In this document: in pieces, positions 1 through 7,956 of the stretch
How the letters are laid out: each line of letters begins with the position of its first letter
Numbering within the stretch: the first letter of the stretch is position 1
Assembly (NCBI GenBank): GCA_045110335.1
Contig: JBGCGB010000005.1
Location: forward strand, 1-64,000
From: CALBPI01 sp045110335
GTDB taxonomy: Bacteria; Pseudomonadota; Gammaproteobacteria; Steroidobacterales; Woeseiaceae
DNA: 64,000 nucleotides
Direction of reading: 5' to 3'
Notes under the pieces: generated by a model
Databases searched by the model: none
What the model was told of the DNA's origin: nothing
The model's input: the letters and a program-made list of their open reading frames with translations, nothing else
Position numbers and translations under genes: made by a program

Positions 1-2
1 CG

Positions 3-395
3 CTGGGAAGTCGCGCTTCCGTGATCTTTGATCTCGATAATGATGGCGACTTGGACATCGTGACCAACGAGTTCAACAGTGAACCGATGGTATTGGTGAG
101 CTCGCTGGCGGATCAGTCTGACGCTGTGAACTTCTTGTCAGTCTCGTTGCAAGGCAAGACTTCTAATCGGGACGGTATTGGCGCACGGGTGGTTGTTAAT
201 GCCGGTGATGATCAATATGTGCAGCGCGTTGATGCGAAGTCGGGCTATCTGTCGCAAAGCTTGCTGCCGCTTTACTTTGGCATCGCGGATCACAGCAAAG
301 TCGATACCGTTACGGTTTACTGGCCATCAGGACAGGAGCAGACGGTGGGACCTTTTGAGAGCGGCTACGCGATAACAATCACTGAGCCGAAGTAG
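3..395 (+). CDS. UnbV/ASPIC-domain protein, C-terminal part (5' end outside window)
   Basis: The reading frame is open to the left edge, so this is only the C-terminal ~130 residues of a longer secreted protein. It begins with a calcium-loop type FG-GAP/VCBS motif (DLDNDGDLDIV) and continues into a domain with the hallmarks of ASPIC/UnbV (PF07593): a GARVVV strand, the 'GYLSQS' segment, a 'YFGIAD' strand and the terminal 'VTVYWPSGQEQTV' stretch. Such domains end CRTAC1-like extracellular proteins with a beta-propeller. A GTG at 21 could be read as a start, but the upstream codons fit the FG-GAP fold and the frame has no stop there. The substrate or role cannot be told from this fragment. Confidence 0.8.
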   Translation: MGSRASVIFDLDNDGDLDIVTNEFNSEPMVLVSSLADQSDAVNFLSVSLQGKTSNRDGIGARVVVNAGDDQYVQRVDAKSGYLSQSLLPLYFGIADHSKVDTVTVYWPSGQEQTVGPFESGYAITITEPK

Positions 396-419
396 TCACG
401 GTTCTTCGATGCCCGATGC

Positions 420-1442
420 TTAGGACCCGGAGGCTTGTCGATCAACGGTTTGGTCGGAAGCTTCGCTCAAGATAGGAGCGGCGACGACGGCATTTCGGCC
501 ATTCTCTTTCGCCTGATATAGCGCAACGTCCGCCCGTTTCAGCCAGTCGTCGGTTGACTCGCTTTGATGCAGTTGGGCAACGCCGACGGAAATGGTAACT
601 TGCCGTTCATCAATAATAGGCGTTTCGGATACAAGCACTCGCAAGGTCTCAGCCAATGAGGCGGCAACAGCCGATGTTGCCTGCTCGGCCAAAATCAAAA
701 ACTCCTCGCCGCCAAACCGATAAATGCTGTCGGTTTCGCGGATGCGTTGCTTGAGCAATGCAACAATTCCGATGAGCGTATCATCGCCAACCGCATGACC
801 GTGGTCGTCATTGATTTTCTTAAAGTGATCCAGGTCGATCAACAACAGTGAAACGTTTTTTTTCTGTCGTTGATGCATAGCCACGATATCGGCAAGCCGG
901 TCCCTTAAGGCACGCCGATTACCCGCACCAGTTAAAGGGTCGAGTGTCGCGAGTTTTTGAACCTGTTTGCGTTGTTTCTCGGTTTGGTAAGCGAATGCAT
1001 AGGAAAACGCGATGGTGACGGCAAGCGTTGAGTAAAGCGTTGTCATTTGCAGCAGATCAATTTGGCCGATGATTTTTGGCGTCAGCAAAGTGAGAGCCAT
1101 GAGGTTGGCCACAAAAGCTTCGAATGGTCGTAACAAATAATAGGCAATGATGACGGCAGGGTAAGCCCAAAACAGCTGACCCAAACCTTCGATATAGATG
1201 GTGCCGAGAATAGCCAGCTGACAAAGCAAACAAACGGCGACGCTGGCGAATCGATCGTTGTGAGTTCTGACGACGTAAACGGATAAGCCAGCCAGGCCGA
1301 CAATCAACGCCAGATCAAGCGAGAACAACAACCATTCTGAATTGGCAAACCGAATAACCGTAAACGGCAACACGGCGATGATGCCTGACCCCGTCAGCAT
1401 CAAAAGAATGAATTCTCTAAATGTGGCTTTGGTGCGCTTCAT
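420..1442 (-). CDS. Membrane-bound diguanylate cyclase (GGDEF)
   Basis: Makes cyclic di-GMP from two GTP. The N-terminal half (about residues 10-170) is a run of roughly six hydrophobic helices forming an integral-membrane sensor. The C-terminal half is a GGDEF domain with an intact active-site GGEEF at about residues 244-248. Five residues before it lies an RxxD product-inhibition I-site (RETD, about 235-238), so the enzyme is probably active and feedback controlled. No EAL domain is present. I chose the ATG at 1442 (MKRTKATF), which begins just before the first helix; in-frame starts at 1451 and 1493 would add an unusual basic leader. The gene is monocistronic, and its 3' end faces the UnbV gene. 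Confidence 0.9.
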   Translation of the reverse strand: MKRTKATFREFILLMLTGSGIIAVLPFTVIRFANSEWLLFSLDLALIVGLAGLSVYVVRTHNDRFASVAVCLLCQLAILGTIYIEGLGQLFWAYPAVIIAYYLLRPFEAFVANLMALTLLTPKIIGQIDLLQMTTLYSTLAVTIAFSYAFAYQTEKQRKQVQKLATLDPLTGAGNRRALRDRLADIVAMHQRQKKNVSLLLIDLDHFKKINDDHGHAVGDDTLIGIVALLKQRIRETDSIYRFGGEEFLILAEQATSAVAASLAETLRVLVSETPIIDERQVTISVGVAQLHQSESTDDWLKRADVALYQAKENGRNAVVAAPILSEASDQTVDRQASGS

Positions 1443-1688
1443 GCGTCCCATCCTGCGTCGATGACCGAAACCGGTATCTATCCCCGGCACCAAGACTAAC
1501 GTAGCGCCGATAGCGCGAGCAAACGCCGGTCACATTATGTTCAAAAAGCGGTTTTTACCCGCGCTTTTCGCCAAATATGGTTGCTATTCGCCGCCCGTCA
1601 AGCGTTGTTCGTTGTGGTTAACAGGCTTGCTGTGACATCCGCGCAAAATATCTCATCCTGTCGCCAAAATTTAGTGTGGTGCATTTAA

Positions 1689-2714
1689 GTGAATCCGTTA
1701 CCATGCGTTATGCAAAATGAACTGGCTACACAATCGATGGAACAGCGGATTATCGCTGCGGCAAAACGCATTGGTTCCGCCGTGAATCCAACGCCACTGC
1801 TCGAGTTTTCCGAACTTAACGAGCGTGCGTCAGGACGTGTACTGTTGAAGCCCGAGAATCTTCAACGTACGGGCTCTTTCAAGATTCGCGGTGCTTATAA
1901 CGCTATTGCGTGTCTGTCAGAGGAGGAGCGTCGTAACGGGATCTTGGCGTTCTCATCGGGTAATCACGCACAAGGCGTCGCGCTGGCGGCGCGCAGCTTC
2001 GGTGTGGCCTCAACGATTGTTATGCCCGAGGATGCGCCCGAGACCAAGATGTCTGCGGTGAAGAGACTTGGCGCAGAAGTGATAACCTATGATCGGTACA
2101 CCGAGAATCGTGAGGCGATCACGCAAGCGCTTGCTGACGAACGGGGATGTCCGGTCATTCCGTCCTATGATTATCTTGATGTCATCGCTGGTCAGGGCAC
2201 CATCGGGTTAGAGGTGTTGTCGGATCCGTTACTGGCCGATGGACCGCCCGACCAGATGCTAGTGTGCTGCGGCGGCGGCGGTCTTGTAGCGGGCATCTCC
2301 GTGGCCATTCACGCGTCAGTACCGGACGTCCGTATGTATGCCGTCGAGCCCTCGGTGGCTGATGATACTGCCCGTTCAATTGCCGCCGGTGAACGACTTG
2401 CCAATGATCCGCAAACGCGTTCCGTTTGCGATGCGATCCTGACACCGACGCCTGGGGCGCTTACCTTCCCGATTAACATGAAACATCTTTCTGGCGTGTT
2501 GACCGTTTCCGACGAGGAGGCATTGTATGCCGTCGGATATGCGATGAGGCGTTTGCATCTTGTCGTTGAGCCAGGCGGCGCAGTTGCTTTGGCGGCCGCT
2601 ATGTTCGGTAAACTACCAACCGAAAACAAGACGACTGTCTTAGTGTTGTCGGGCGGAAACCTGAGCGATGAGATGCGTAAGAAAGCGCTCGCTTTTTTTG
2701 ACCGGTCAGAATGA
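1689..2714 (+). CDS. Threonine/serine dehydratase, short PLP-dependent form
   Basis: A fold-type II PLP enzyme that deaminates threonine (to 2-oxobutanoate) or serine. The PLP lysine lies in SFKIRGAYNA (about K65), the substrate loop is SSGNHAQGVALAA, and the glycine-rich phosphate loop CCGGGGLVAG lies near residue 194. At 341 residues it has no C-terminal ACT regulatory domain, so it resembles catabolic TdcB-type or serine dehydratase/racemase enzymes more than the long, isoleucine-inhibited IlvA. Lying beside acetolactate synthase, it could still feed isoleucine synthesis. The frame opens with GTG at 1689; ATGs at 1710 and 1737 are alternatives, and none has a clear Shine-Dalgarno sequence. 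Its last 9 bases overlap the end of ilvB on the other strand. Confidence 0.85.
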   Translation: MNPLPCVMQNELATQSMEQRIIAAAKRIGSAVNPTPLLEFSELNERASGRVLLKPENLQRTGSFKIRGAYNAIACLSEEERRNGILAFSSGNHAQGVALAARSFGVASTIVMPEDAPETKMSAVKRLGAEVITYDRYTENREAITQALADERGCPVIPSYDYLDVIAGQGTIGLEVLSDPLLADGPPDQMLVCCGGGGLVAGISVAIHASVPDVRMYAVEPSVADDTARSIAAGERLANDPQTRSVCDAILTPTPGALTFPINMKHLSGVLTVSDEEALYAVGYAMRRLHLVVEPGGAVALAAAMFGKLPTENKTTVLVLSGGNLSDEMRKKALAFFDRSE

Positions 2715-4559
2715 TTCTGTCTGACTGACGTCTTTGCCTTCGTCCGCACCACGACTGGCGATGTGGTCGCCGGTTATCATTTCCGCATAGCTCTGACCGG
2801 GACCCACCATTGGGAACACCGAAGCCTCGGTATCGATAATGACCTCCAGAAACGCCGGCCCCTCAAACGCGATAAAATCAGCGATCGTTTGCTTGAGATG
2901 CAGAGGGTCGTCCAGGCGCATCGCGAATTCGAATCCATCTGCTTTCGCGGCTTTGACGAAATCTTTCCGATGCAAGGATTTATCGCTCGCGGACAGACGA
3001 CCTTTGTAATAGAGCTTCTGCCACTGCCTGACCATGCCGTCGCCGAAGTTATTAAGTACGACGACCTTGATCGGCAAATCATACGTGGTGACTGTTTCCA
3101 GCTCGCCAAGGTTCATGCGAATGCTGGCGTCGCCGTCTATATCGATAACCAATTTGTCCGGGCGTCCGAACTGGGCGCCAACAGCCGCGGGCACGCCGAA
3201 GCCCATCGTTCCCATGCTGCCCGATGTTAGCCAAAGCCGTGGTTCCCGAAAATCGAAATACTGGGCCGCCCACATCTGGTGCTGACCGACGCCGGTACTA
3301 ATGATGGCTTCACCTTTCGTGAGATCGTTAATGGCTTCGATGACGGCGTAGGGCTGTATGACATCACTGTTACGGTCGTAGTTCAGTGCATACGTCGACT
3401 TTAGCTCGGCGATATGTTGGTGCCAATCGCCAAAGGCTTTTTCATATTGGACCCGATCGGCGTAGGCGACAATGTCATTGAGGTCCTGGTTTAGTTGCCC
3501 GGTGTGATGCCACGAAACGGATTTCACTTTGTCGATCTCCGATGGGTCAACATCGAAATGCGCGATATGGCGCGCATTGGGCGCAAAACGTTGTGGCACG
3601 CCGGCGACGCGATCATCAAAACGCGCGGCGACCGCTATCATGAAGTCACAATCTTCAACGGCGTAGTTGGCATATGCCATTCCATGCATGCCGAGCATAT
3701 GCAGCGAAAGCGGGTCGGTTGTGTCTTCTGCGCCGATACCCATCAACGTGGTCGTGACCGGTAAACCAAATCGTTCGCAGAACTTGCGCAGCGAAGCCGA
3801 AGCATTGCCGTTGATAACGCCGCCGCCGGCGTAAATCAACGGGCGTTCGGAACCGCTCAGTAGACGGAGGAATTCTTTGCAATCGTCGTCGCTAAGGCGG
3901 CTCGACTCTACGCGCGCCAATCGCTTTCGATAGCCGGGAATCGCTAGTTTGGTCTTGCCGTCGAATTTGCCGGTCCAGTTCTGTACGTCTTTGGGTACGT
4001 CTACAACTACCGGACCGGGACGTCCGGTACGAGCGATCTCGTAGGCCGTCCGGATTGTGGCTTCCAAGCGCTCCGGATCGGTGACCAGGAACACGTGTTT
4101 GGCGACGGAGCCCATGACCGCAGTAATGGGTGCCTCCTGAAAGGCATCGGTACCGATCGCGGCCGTTGGTACTTGCCCGCAGATGACAACCAATGGAATA
4201 GAGTCGGCAGCGCAATCTCGTACCGGTGTGACCATGTTGGTTGCACCCGGCCCGGATGTCACCATCACCGTGCCGACTTTGCCAGTCGCTCTTGAATAGC
4301 CAGCTGCCATGAAACCGGCGCCTTGTTCGTTAGCAGGAACCACGAGTGGTAATTCGCCATTCCCGGATTCGCCCGGGTTCGCCTCATTGAAACGAAACAC
4401 GGCATCGTAGGTCGGCAAAATGGCGCCGCCACTGTAACCGAATACGCAATCCACGCCTTCGTCGGCAATGACTTGCACAATCATCTCGGCGCCCATCAGG
4501 GATTTGCCAGAGAGCGGATGCGTGCTGGTGTCGGCAGCGTGTGCGGGGGCGTCGGTCAT
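2706..4559 (-). CDS. ilvB: Acetolactate synthase large (catalytic) subunit
   Basis: Catalytic subunit of acetohydroxyacid synthase, a ThDP/FAD enzyme condensing pyruvate with pyruvate or 2-oxobutanoate in branched-chain amino acid synthesis. The sequence shows the N-terminal pyrimidine-binding domain with the catalytic glutamate in NEQGAGFMAAGY, a central FAD-type domain, and the C-terminal ThDP/Mg domain with a GDG...N motif (IDIDGDASIRMNLGE). At 617 residues it is slightly longer than enterobacterial IlvB/IlvI, with an extra ~15-residue leader. The small subunit does not follow it but lies on the opposite strand, divergent across 169 bases. It converges on the dehydratase gene. Confidence 0.95.
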   Translation of the reverse strand: MTDAPAHAADTSTHPLSGKSLMGAEMIVQVIADEGVDCVFGYSGGAILPTYDAVFRFNEANPGESGNGELPLVVPANEQGAGFMAAGYSRATGKVGTVMVTSGPGATNMVTPVRDCAADSIPLVVICGQVPTAAIGTDAFQEAPITAVMGSVAKHVFLVTDPERLEATIRTAYEIARTGRPGPVVVDVPKDVQNWTGKFDGKTKLAIPGYRKRLARVESSRLSDDDCKEFLRLLSGSERPLIYAGGGVINGNASASLRKFCERFGLPVTTTLMGIGAEDTTDPLSLHMLGMHGMAYANYAVEDCDFMIAVAARFDDRVAGVPQRFAPNARHIAHFDVDPSEIDKVKSVSWHHTGQLNQDLNDIVAYADRVQYEKAFGDWHQHIAELKSTYALNYDRNSDVIQPYAVIEAINDLTKGEAIISTGVGQHQMWAAQYFDFREPRLWLTSGSMGTMGFGVPAAVGAQFGRPDKLVIDIDGDASIRMNLGELETVTTYDLPIKVVVLNNFGDGMVRQWQKLYYKGRLSASDKSLHRKDFVKAAKADGFEFAMRLDDPLHLKQTIADFIAFEGPAFLEVIIDTEASVFPMVGPGQSYAEMITGDHIASRGADEGKDVSQTESF

Positions 4560-4728
4560 CGAGATATTCTCATGGTGAACAAGTTTCTTGAGTTACGTTT
4601 TAAGGTCACTCTGGATTCGAGTTTGTTCGATCATTTTGTGCATTGCAATAGGCGATAGCATGCGCGAACATCCACCTTCGATATCTAAGTGCTGGCGAGA
4701 GCTGGTTAGACGGGAATTTTGAAAAGTT

Positions 4729-5265
4729 ATGCGACACGTAATTTCAGTACTCATGCAAAACGAAGTGGGCGCTTTGACCCGTTTGACGTGCCTTTTTTCG
4801 ACTCGCGGCTACAACATCGAATCATTGAATGTGGCACCCACTGAAGACCCGGCTATCTCGCGTTTGACCTTGGTCACGCGTGGCTCGGATGCCGCCATTG
4901 AGCAAATCACGAAACAAATCAGCAAACTGATTGATGTGGTCGATATGCACGACATGACGCTAGGCGATCATTTCGAGCGTGAACTGGTTTTAGTCAAGAT
5001 TGTCGATAGTGCAGATGCGCAACCTGCGCTCGTCGAGTTCTGCAACGACAAGGGCGCGCGCGTATTGGATAGCAACCCCAAAGCACTCACGATTGAGTTC
5101 GCAGGCTCCACTGCATCGGTTGATGACTTCGTTGGTGCACTCAGCAAGCGTGGCAACATCGGCGCGATGGTGCGCAGTGGTAGTTTGGGCATCTCCCGCG
5201 GTGAACGAGTTCTTGAAGGCGAGTCCATCGCACTCGCCAACGTTGTTGTAGAGACAGGTGGGTGA
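4729..5265 (+). CDS. ilvH: Acetolactate synthase small (regulatory) subunit
   Basis: Regulatory subunit that binds valine and stimulates the large subunit. An ACT domain occupies about residues 3-78, opening with MRHVISVLMQNEVGALTRL and containing the conserved 'RGYNIESLNV' segment. The C-terminal ALS_ss_C domain follows (EFAGSTASVDDFVGAL). Its 178 residues are close to the family's usual 160-175. It is transcribed away from ilvB, and its stop overlaps the proB start by four bases (GTGA), so it probably heads an ilvH-proB-proA transcript. No strong Shine-Dalgarno sequence precedes the ATG. Confidence 0.95.
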   Translation: MRHVISVLMQNEVGALTRLTCLFSTRGYNIESLNVAPTEDPAISRLTLVTRGSDAAIEQITKQISKLIDVVDMHDMTLGDHFERELVLVKIVDSADAQPALVEFCNDKGARVLDSNPKALTIEFAGSTASVDDFVGALSKRGNIGAMVRSGSLGISRGERVLEGESIALANVVVETGG

Positions 5266-6380
5266 ATAGCTCCCGGACGGCGGCGCATCATCTCGAGTCC
5301 GCGCGGTCGGTTGTGATCAAGGTCGGTTCGTCATTGTTAACAGACCCCGTTGGCAAGTTGCGGCTCGATTGGCTGCGAGCATTGTCGGCGGATATCGCCG
5401 AGTTTCGAGAAGACGACGTACGCGTCACGATGGTGACGTCGGGTGCCGTTGCGCTTGGTCGTAGTGTCTTGTCTTCAAAGCCGCTGACCTTGCCGGAAAA
5501 ACAGGCCGCCGCTGCCATCGGGCAAGTTGTGCTGGCGAATGCATGGCGGGATGCGCTTTTGGTAGCCGGTTTGCATTGCGCACAGGTATTACTCACGCCT
5601 GAAGATACTGAACATCGACGACGTCATTTGAATGCACGCGATACGCTGGCAACTCTGGCCAAGCGTGGCGTCGTCGCTGTCATCAATGAGAACGATACTG
5701 TCGCGACCGAAGAGCTTCGTTATGGCGATAACGATTGTCTTGCTGCGCGCGTTGCGCAGATGATTGACGCTGACTTGCTGGTTCTACTCAGTGATGTTGA
5801 TGGTCTATATGATGCGGATCCTTCCGTGGATACGGCCGCCAATCATATTGCTTCGGTCGCCCACATCGATGAATCAATGATTAAGGCGGCGGGTCAATCG
5901 AGTAGTGGTGTTGGTACCGGTGGGATGCAAAGCAAGCTTAACGCCGCGTCGATCGCCACCAAAGCGGGGATACCGGTGGTCGTGGCATCGGGTTTGTTAA
6001 ATGCGCCCATCAAGAGGCTGCGGGATCATGCCCGCCATACATTGTTTCAGGCGGCCGCCGTGCCGGGTAGCGCAAGACGACGCTGGATTGTTGCGGCATT
6101 ACGTCGATCCGCGAAAGTGCGGGTTGATAGCGGGGCGATGCAAGCGCTGAATGCGCGAAAGAGTTTGCTACCGATTGGTGTCCAATCGATCGATGGTGAA
6201 TTTCAACGCGGTGATTGCGTAGCCGTTGTTTGTGGGGATCAGGAAATCGGCGTTGGTCTCGTGCGGGTTTCCAGCGAGGAGGCGTTGCGCCTTTCGGCTT
6301 CTGCTCGCAGCGGCATGCGCACGGACGTGCTTATGCATAGCGATGATCTTGTTTTGACGACATCGGGTCACGCGACATGA
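5262..6380 (+). CDS. proB: Glutamate 5-kinase
   Basis: First enzyme of proline synthesis; phosphorylates glutamate on the gamma-carboxylate with ATP. The amino-acid-kinase domain covers about residues 15-255 (VVIKVGSSLL nucleotide loop, ENDTVATEELRYGDND substrate loop, LLSDVDGLYDADP, GTGGMQSKLNAA). A PUA domain covers about 280-365 (VRVDSGAMQALNARKSLLP). The two-domain length of 372 matches E. coli ProB (367). The GTG start lies within the ilvH stop (GTGA), and the stop overlaps the proA ATG (ATGA), indicating translational coupling along the operon. Confidence 0.95.
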   Translation: MNSSRTAAHHLESARSVVIKVGSSLLTDPVGKLRLDWLRALSADIAEFREDDVRVTMVTSGAVALGRSVLSSKPLTLPEKQAAAAIGQVVLANAWRDALLVAGLHCAQVLLTPEDTEHRRRHLNARDTLATLAKRGVVAVINENDTVATEELRYGDNDCLAARVAQMIDADLLVLLSDVDGLYDADPSVDTAANHIASVAHIDESMIKAAGQSSSGVGTGGMQSKLNAASIATKAGIPVVVASGLLNAPIKRLRDHARHTLFQAAAVPGSARRRWIVAALRRSAKVRVDSGAMQALNARKSLLPIGVQSIDGEFQRGDCVAVVCGDQEIGVGLVRVSSEEALRLSASARSGMRTDVLMHSDDLVLTTSGHAT

Positions 6381-7633
6381 GTGTTGCCATGAATCAACTC
6401 GGTCGGCAGGCGCGCGCTGCCATGAATAGCTTGCAGGCACTCACCGGTGTAGCGCGAGCAGATTTGATCCGCAATATTGCCGCCGGGCTGCAAGAACACG
6501 CTGGGCAGATTGTGAAAGCAAATGAAGTCGATATGCGTGAAGGTCGCGAAAAGAGTCTGTCGCCTGCGATGCTCGATCGCCTGTTCCTAGATCACGACCG
6601 TATCGCGACCATCGTTAGCGCATTGCAGGCCATAGCTGATTTGCCGGATCCGATCGGTAAAGTGCAATCCGAATGGCAGCGCCCCAATGGATTGACAATC
6701 AGTCGGGTCAGCGTGCCATTGGGCGTGATCGCGATTATTTATGAAAGTCGTCCCAACGTTACCGCCGACGCAGCAGCGATCTGTTTAAAAGCGGGCAACA
6801 GTGTGATCCTGCGTGGTGGTAGCGAAAGCGTACACAGTTCCCGGGCGATCGTCGCCGTCGTTCGAAAGATTTTGCAAGACAACGACGTTAACCCTGATGT
6901 CGTGCAGATGGTGCCATCGCAGGATCGTGACTTGGTCGGTGAGCTTCTGGCAGGTCTCGATGGCGCATTGGATGTTGTCGTACCGCGTGGCGGCAAAGCG
7001 CTGGTAGATCGAGTTCAGCGAGATGCACGCGTACCAGTCATCGGGCATCTTGAAGGTTTGTGTCACATTTACGTGCATGCTGCGGCCGATCGTGAGATGG
7101 CCGTATCCATCGTGACCAACGCAAAACTGCGCCGTACCGGTATTTGCGGATCAGCAGAAACACTGTTGGTGGATGAAGGGCTGGCACCTGATGTTATCGC
7201 TGCTGTTCTGTCGAGTTTGCAAGACGAAGGTTGTGAAGTGCGAGGCTGCGATCGGTTGCGGGTAGACTTTCCCGATATGATTGCTGCAAACGAACAAGAC
7301 TGGGTGACTGAATATCTGGCGCCGATCATCAGCGTAAAAAAGGTCGACAACATGTCCGATGCGATGGCGCATATTGCGCATTTCGGATCCGGTCATACTG
7401 ATGCCATTATTACCGACGACCAAGCAGTCGCCGACCATTTTCTGAATACCGTGGATAGCGCCATCGTGATGCACAATGCCTCTACGCAGTTTGCTGACGG
7501 CGGTGAGTTTGGTATGGGCGCAGAGATCGGTATTTCTACCAGTCGCGTGCATGCCCGCGGTCCAGTCGGTGCGGAGCAACTGACTAGCTATAAGTATGTG
7601 GTTAAGGGGTCCGGACAGATTCGGCCGGCTTAG
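6377..7633 (+). CDS. proA: Gamma-glutamyl phosphate reductase (glutamate-5-semialdehyde dehydrogenase)
   Basis: Second step of proline synthesis: NADPH-dependent reduction of glutamyl-5-phosphate to the semialdehyde, normally with direct hand-off from ProB. It is an aldehyde-dehydrogenase-superfamily protein of 418 residues, the typical length. Visible signatures are GVIAIIYESRPNVTADAAA, LRGGSES, the catalytic cysteine in RRTGICGSAETLLVD, and the C-terminal FGMGAEIGISTSRVHARGPVG. It is coupled to proB by a 4-base overlap and followed two bases later by a small unknown gene. Confidence 0.96.
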   Translation: MSVAMNQLGRQARAAMNSLQALTGVARADLIRNIAAGLQEHAGQIVKANEVDMREGREKSLSPAMLDRLFLDHDRIATIVSALQAIADLPDPIGKVQSEWQRPNGLTISRVSVPLGVIAIIYESRPNVTADAAAICLKAGNSVILRGGSESVHSSRAIVAVVRKILQDNDVNPDVVQMVPSQDRDLVGELLAGLDGALDVVVPRGGKALVDRVQRDARVPVIGHLEGLCHIYVHAAADREMAVSIVTNAKLRRTGICGSAETLLVDEGLAPDVIAAVLSSLQDEGCEVRGCDRLRVDFPDMIAANEQDWVTEYLAPIISVKKVDNMSDAMAHIAHFGSGHTDAIITDDQAVADHFLNTVDSAIVMHNASTQFADGGEFGMGAEIGISTSRVHARGPVGAEQLTSYKYVVKGSGQIRPA

Positions 7634-7635
7634 CG

Positions 7636-7956
7636 ATGGACGTACTGGTCATTGGAACGAGCGATGAGTTGGCCAAGATTGCGGGTTGGCTCGCCGACGA
7701 CGGACACCTGGTGCGTCGATTCGAAACGCTGGCCGACTGTGTTCAAAAGCAATCGATTAGACCCGTCGGCGCGTTAGTTTTGGATCATACACCGACGTCG
7801 GACGATGTCGCGTTGGCAGACGAATGGCTCGCGGGGCAAGGCCAGACGCGCGGGCGTCTTTGTTTTGTCGGTGATGCGGCAGTTGCTGGCTGGATCGGTT
7901 TGCCGGTGCCTTTTCGGCGGCGCGTGGTGTTGTCGACGATCCTCAGTTCCGACTGA
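7636..7956 (+). CDS. Uncharacterised 106-residue protein following proA
   Basis: I do not recognise the family. The ATG lies two bases after the proA stop, so it is very likely translated with the proline operon. The sequence begins with a beta-strand/helix unit (MDVLVIGTSDELAKIAGWLADDG) and continues with alternating strands such as 'GALVLDH' and 'GRLCFVGD', suggesting a compact alpha/beta fold like a receiver or small Rossmann domain. The phospho-acceptor pattern of response regulators is not obvious. There is no signal peptide or membrane segment. The last 14 bases overlap the 3' end of aceK on the other strand. Function unknown. Confidence 0.65.
   Translation: MDVLVIGTSDELAKIAGWLADDGHLVRRFETLADCVQKQSIRPVGALVLDHTPTSDDVALADEWLAGQGQTRGRLCFVGDAAVAGWIGLPVPFRRRVVLSTILSSD

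Noticed and set aside
2763..3230. 155-codon open frame antisense to ilvB
   Set aside because: Shadow of the conserved ilvB coding sequence; composition follows the opposite strand's codons.
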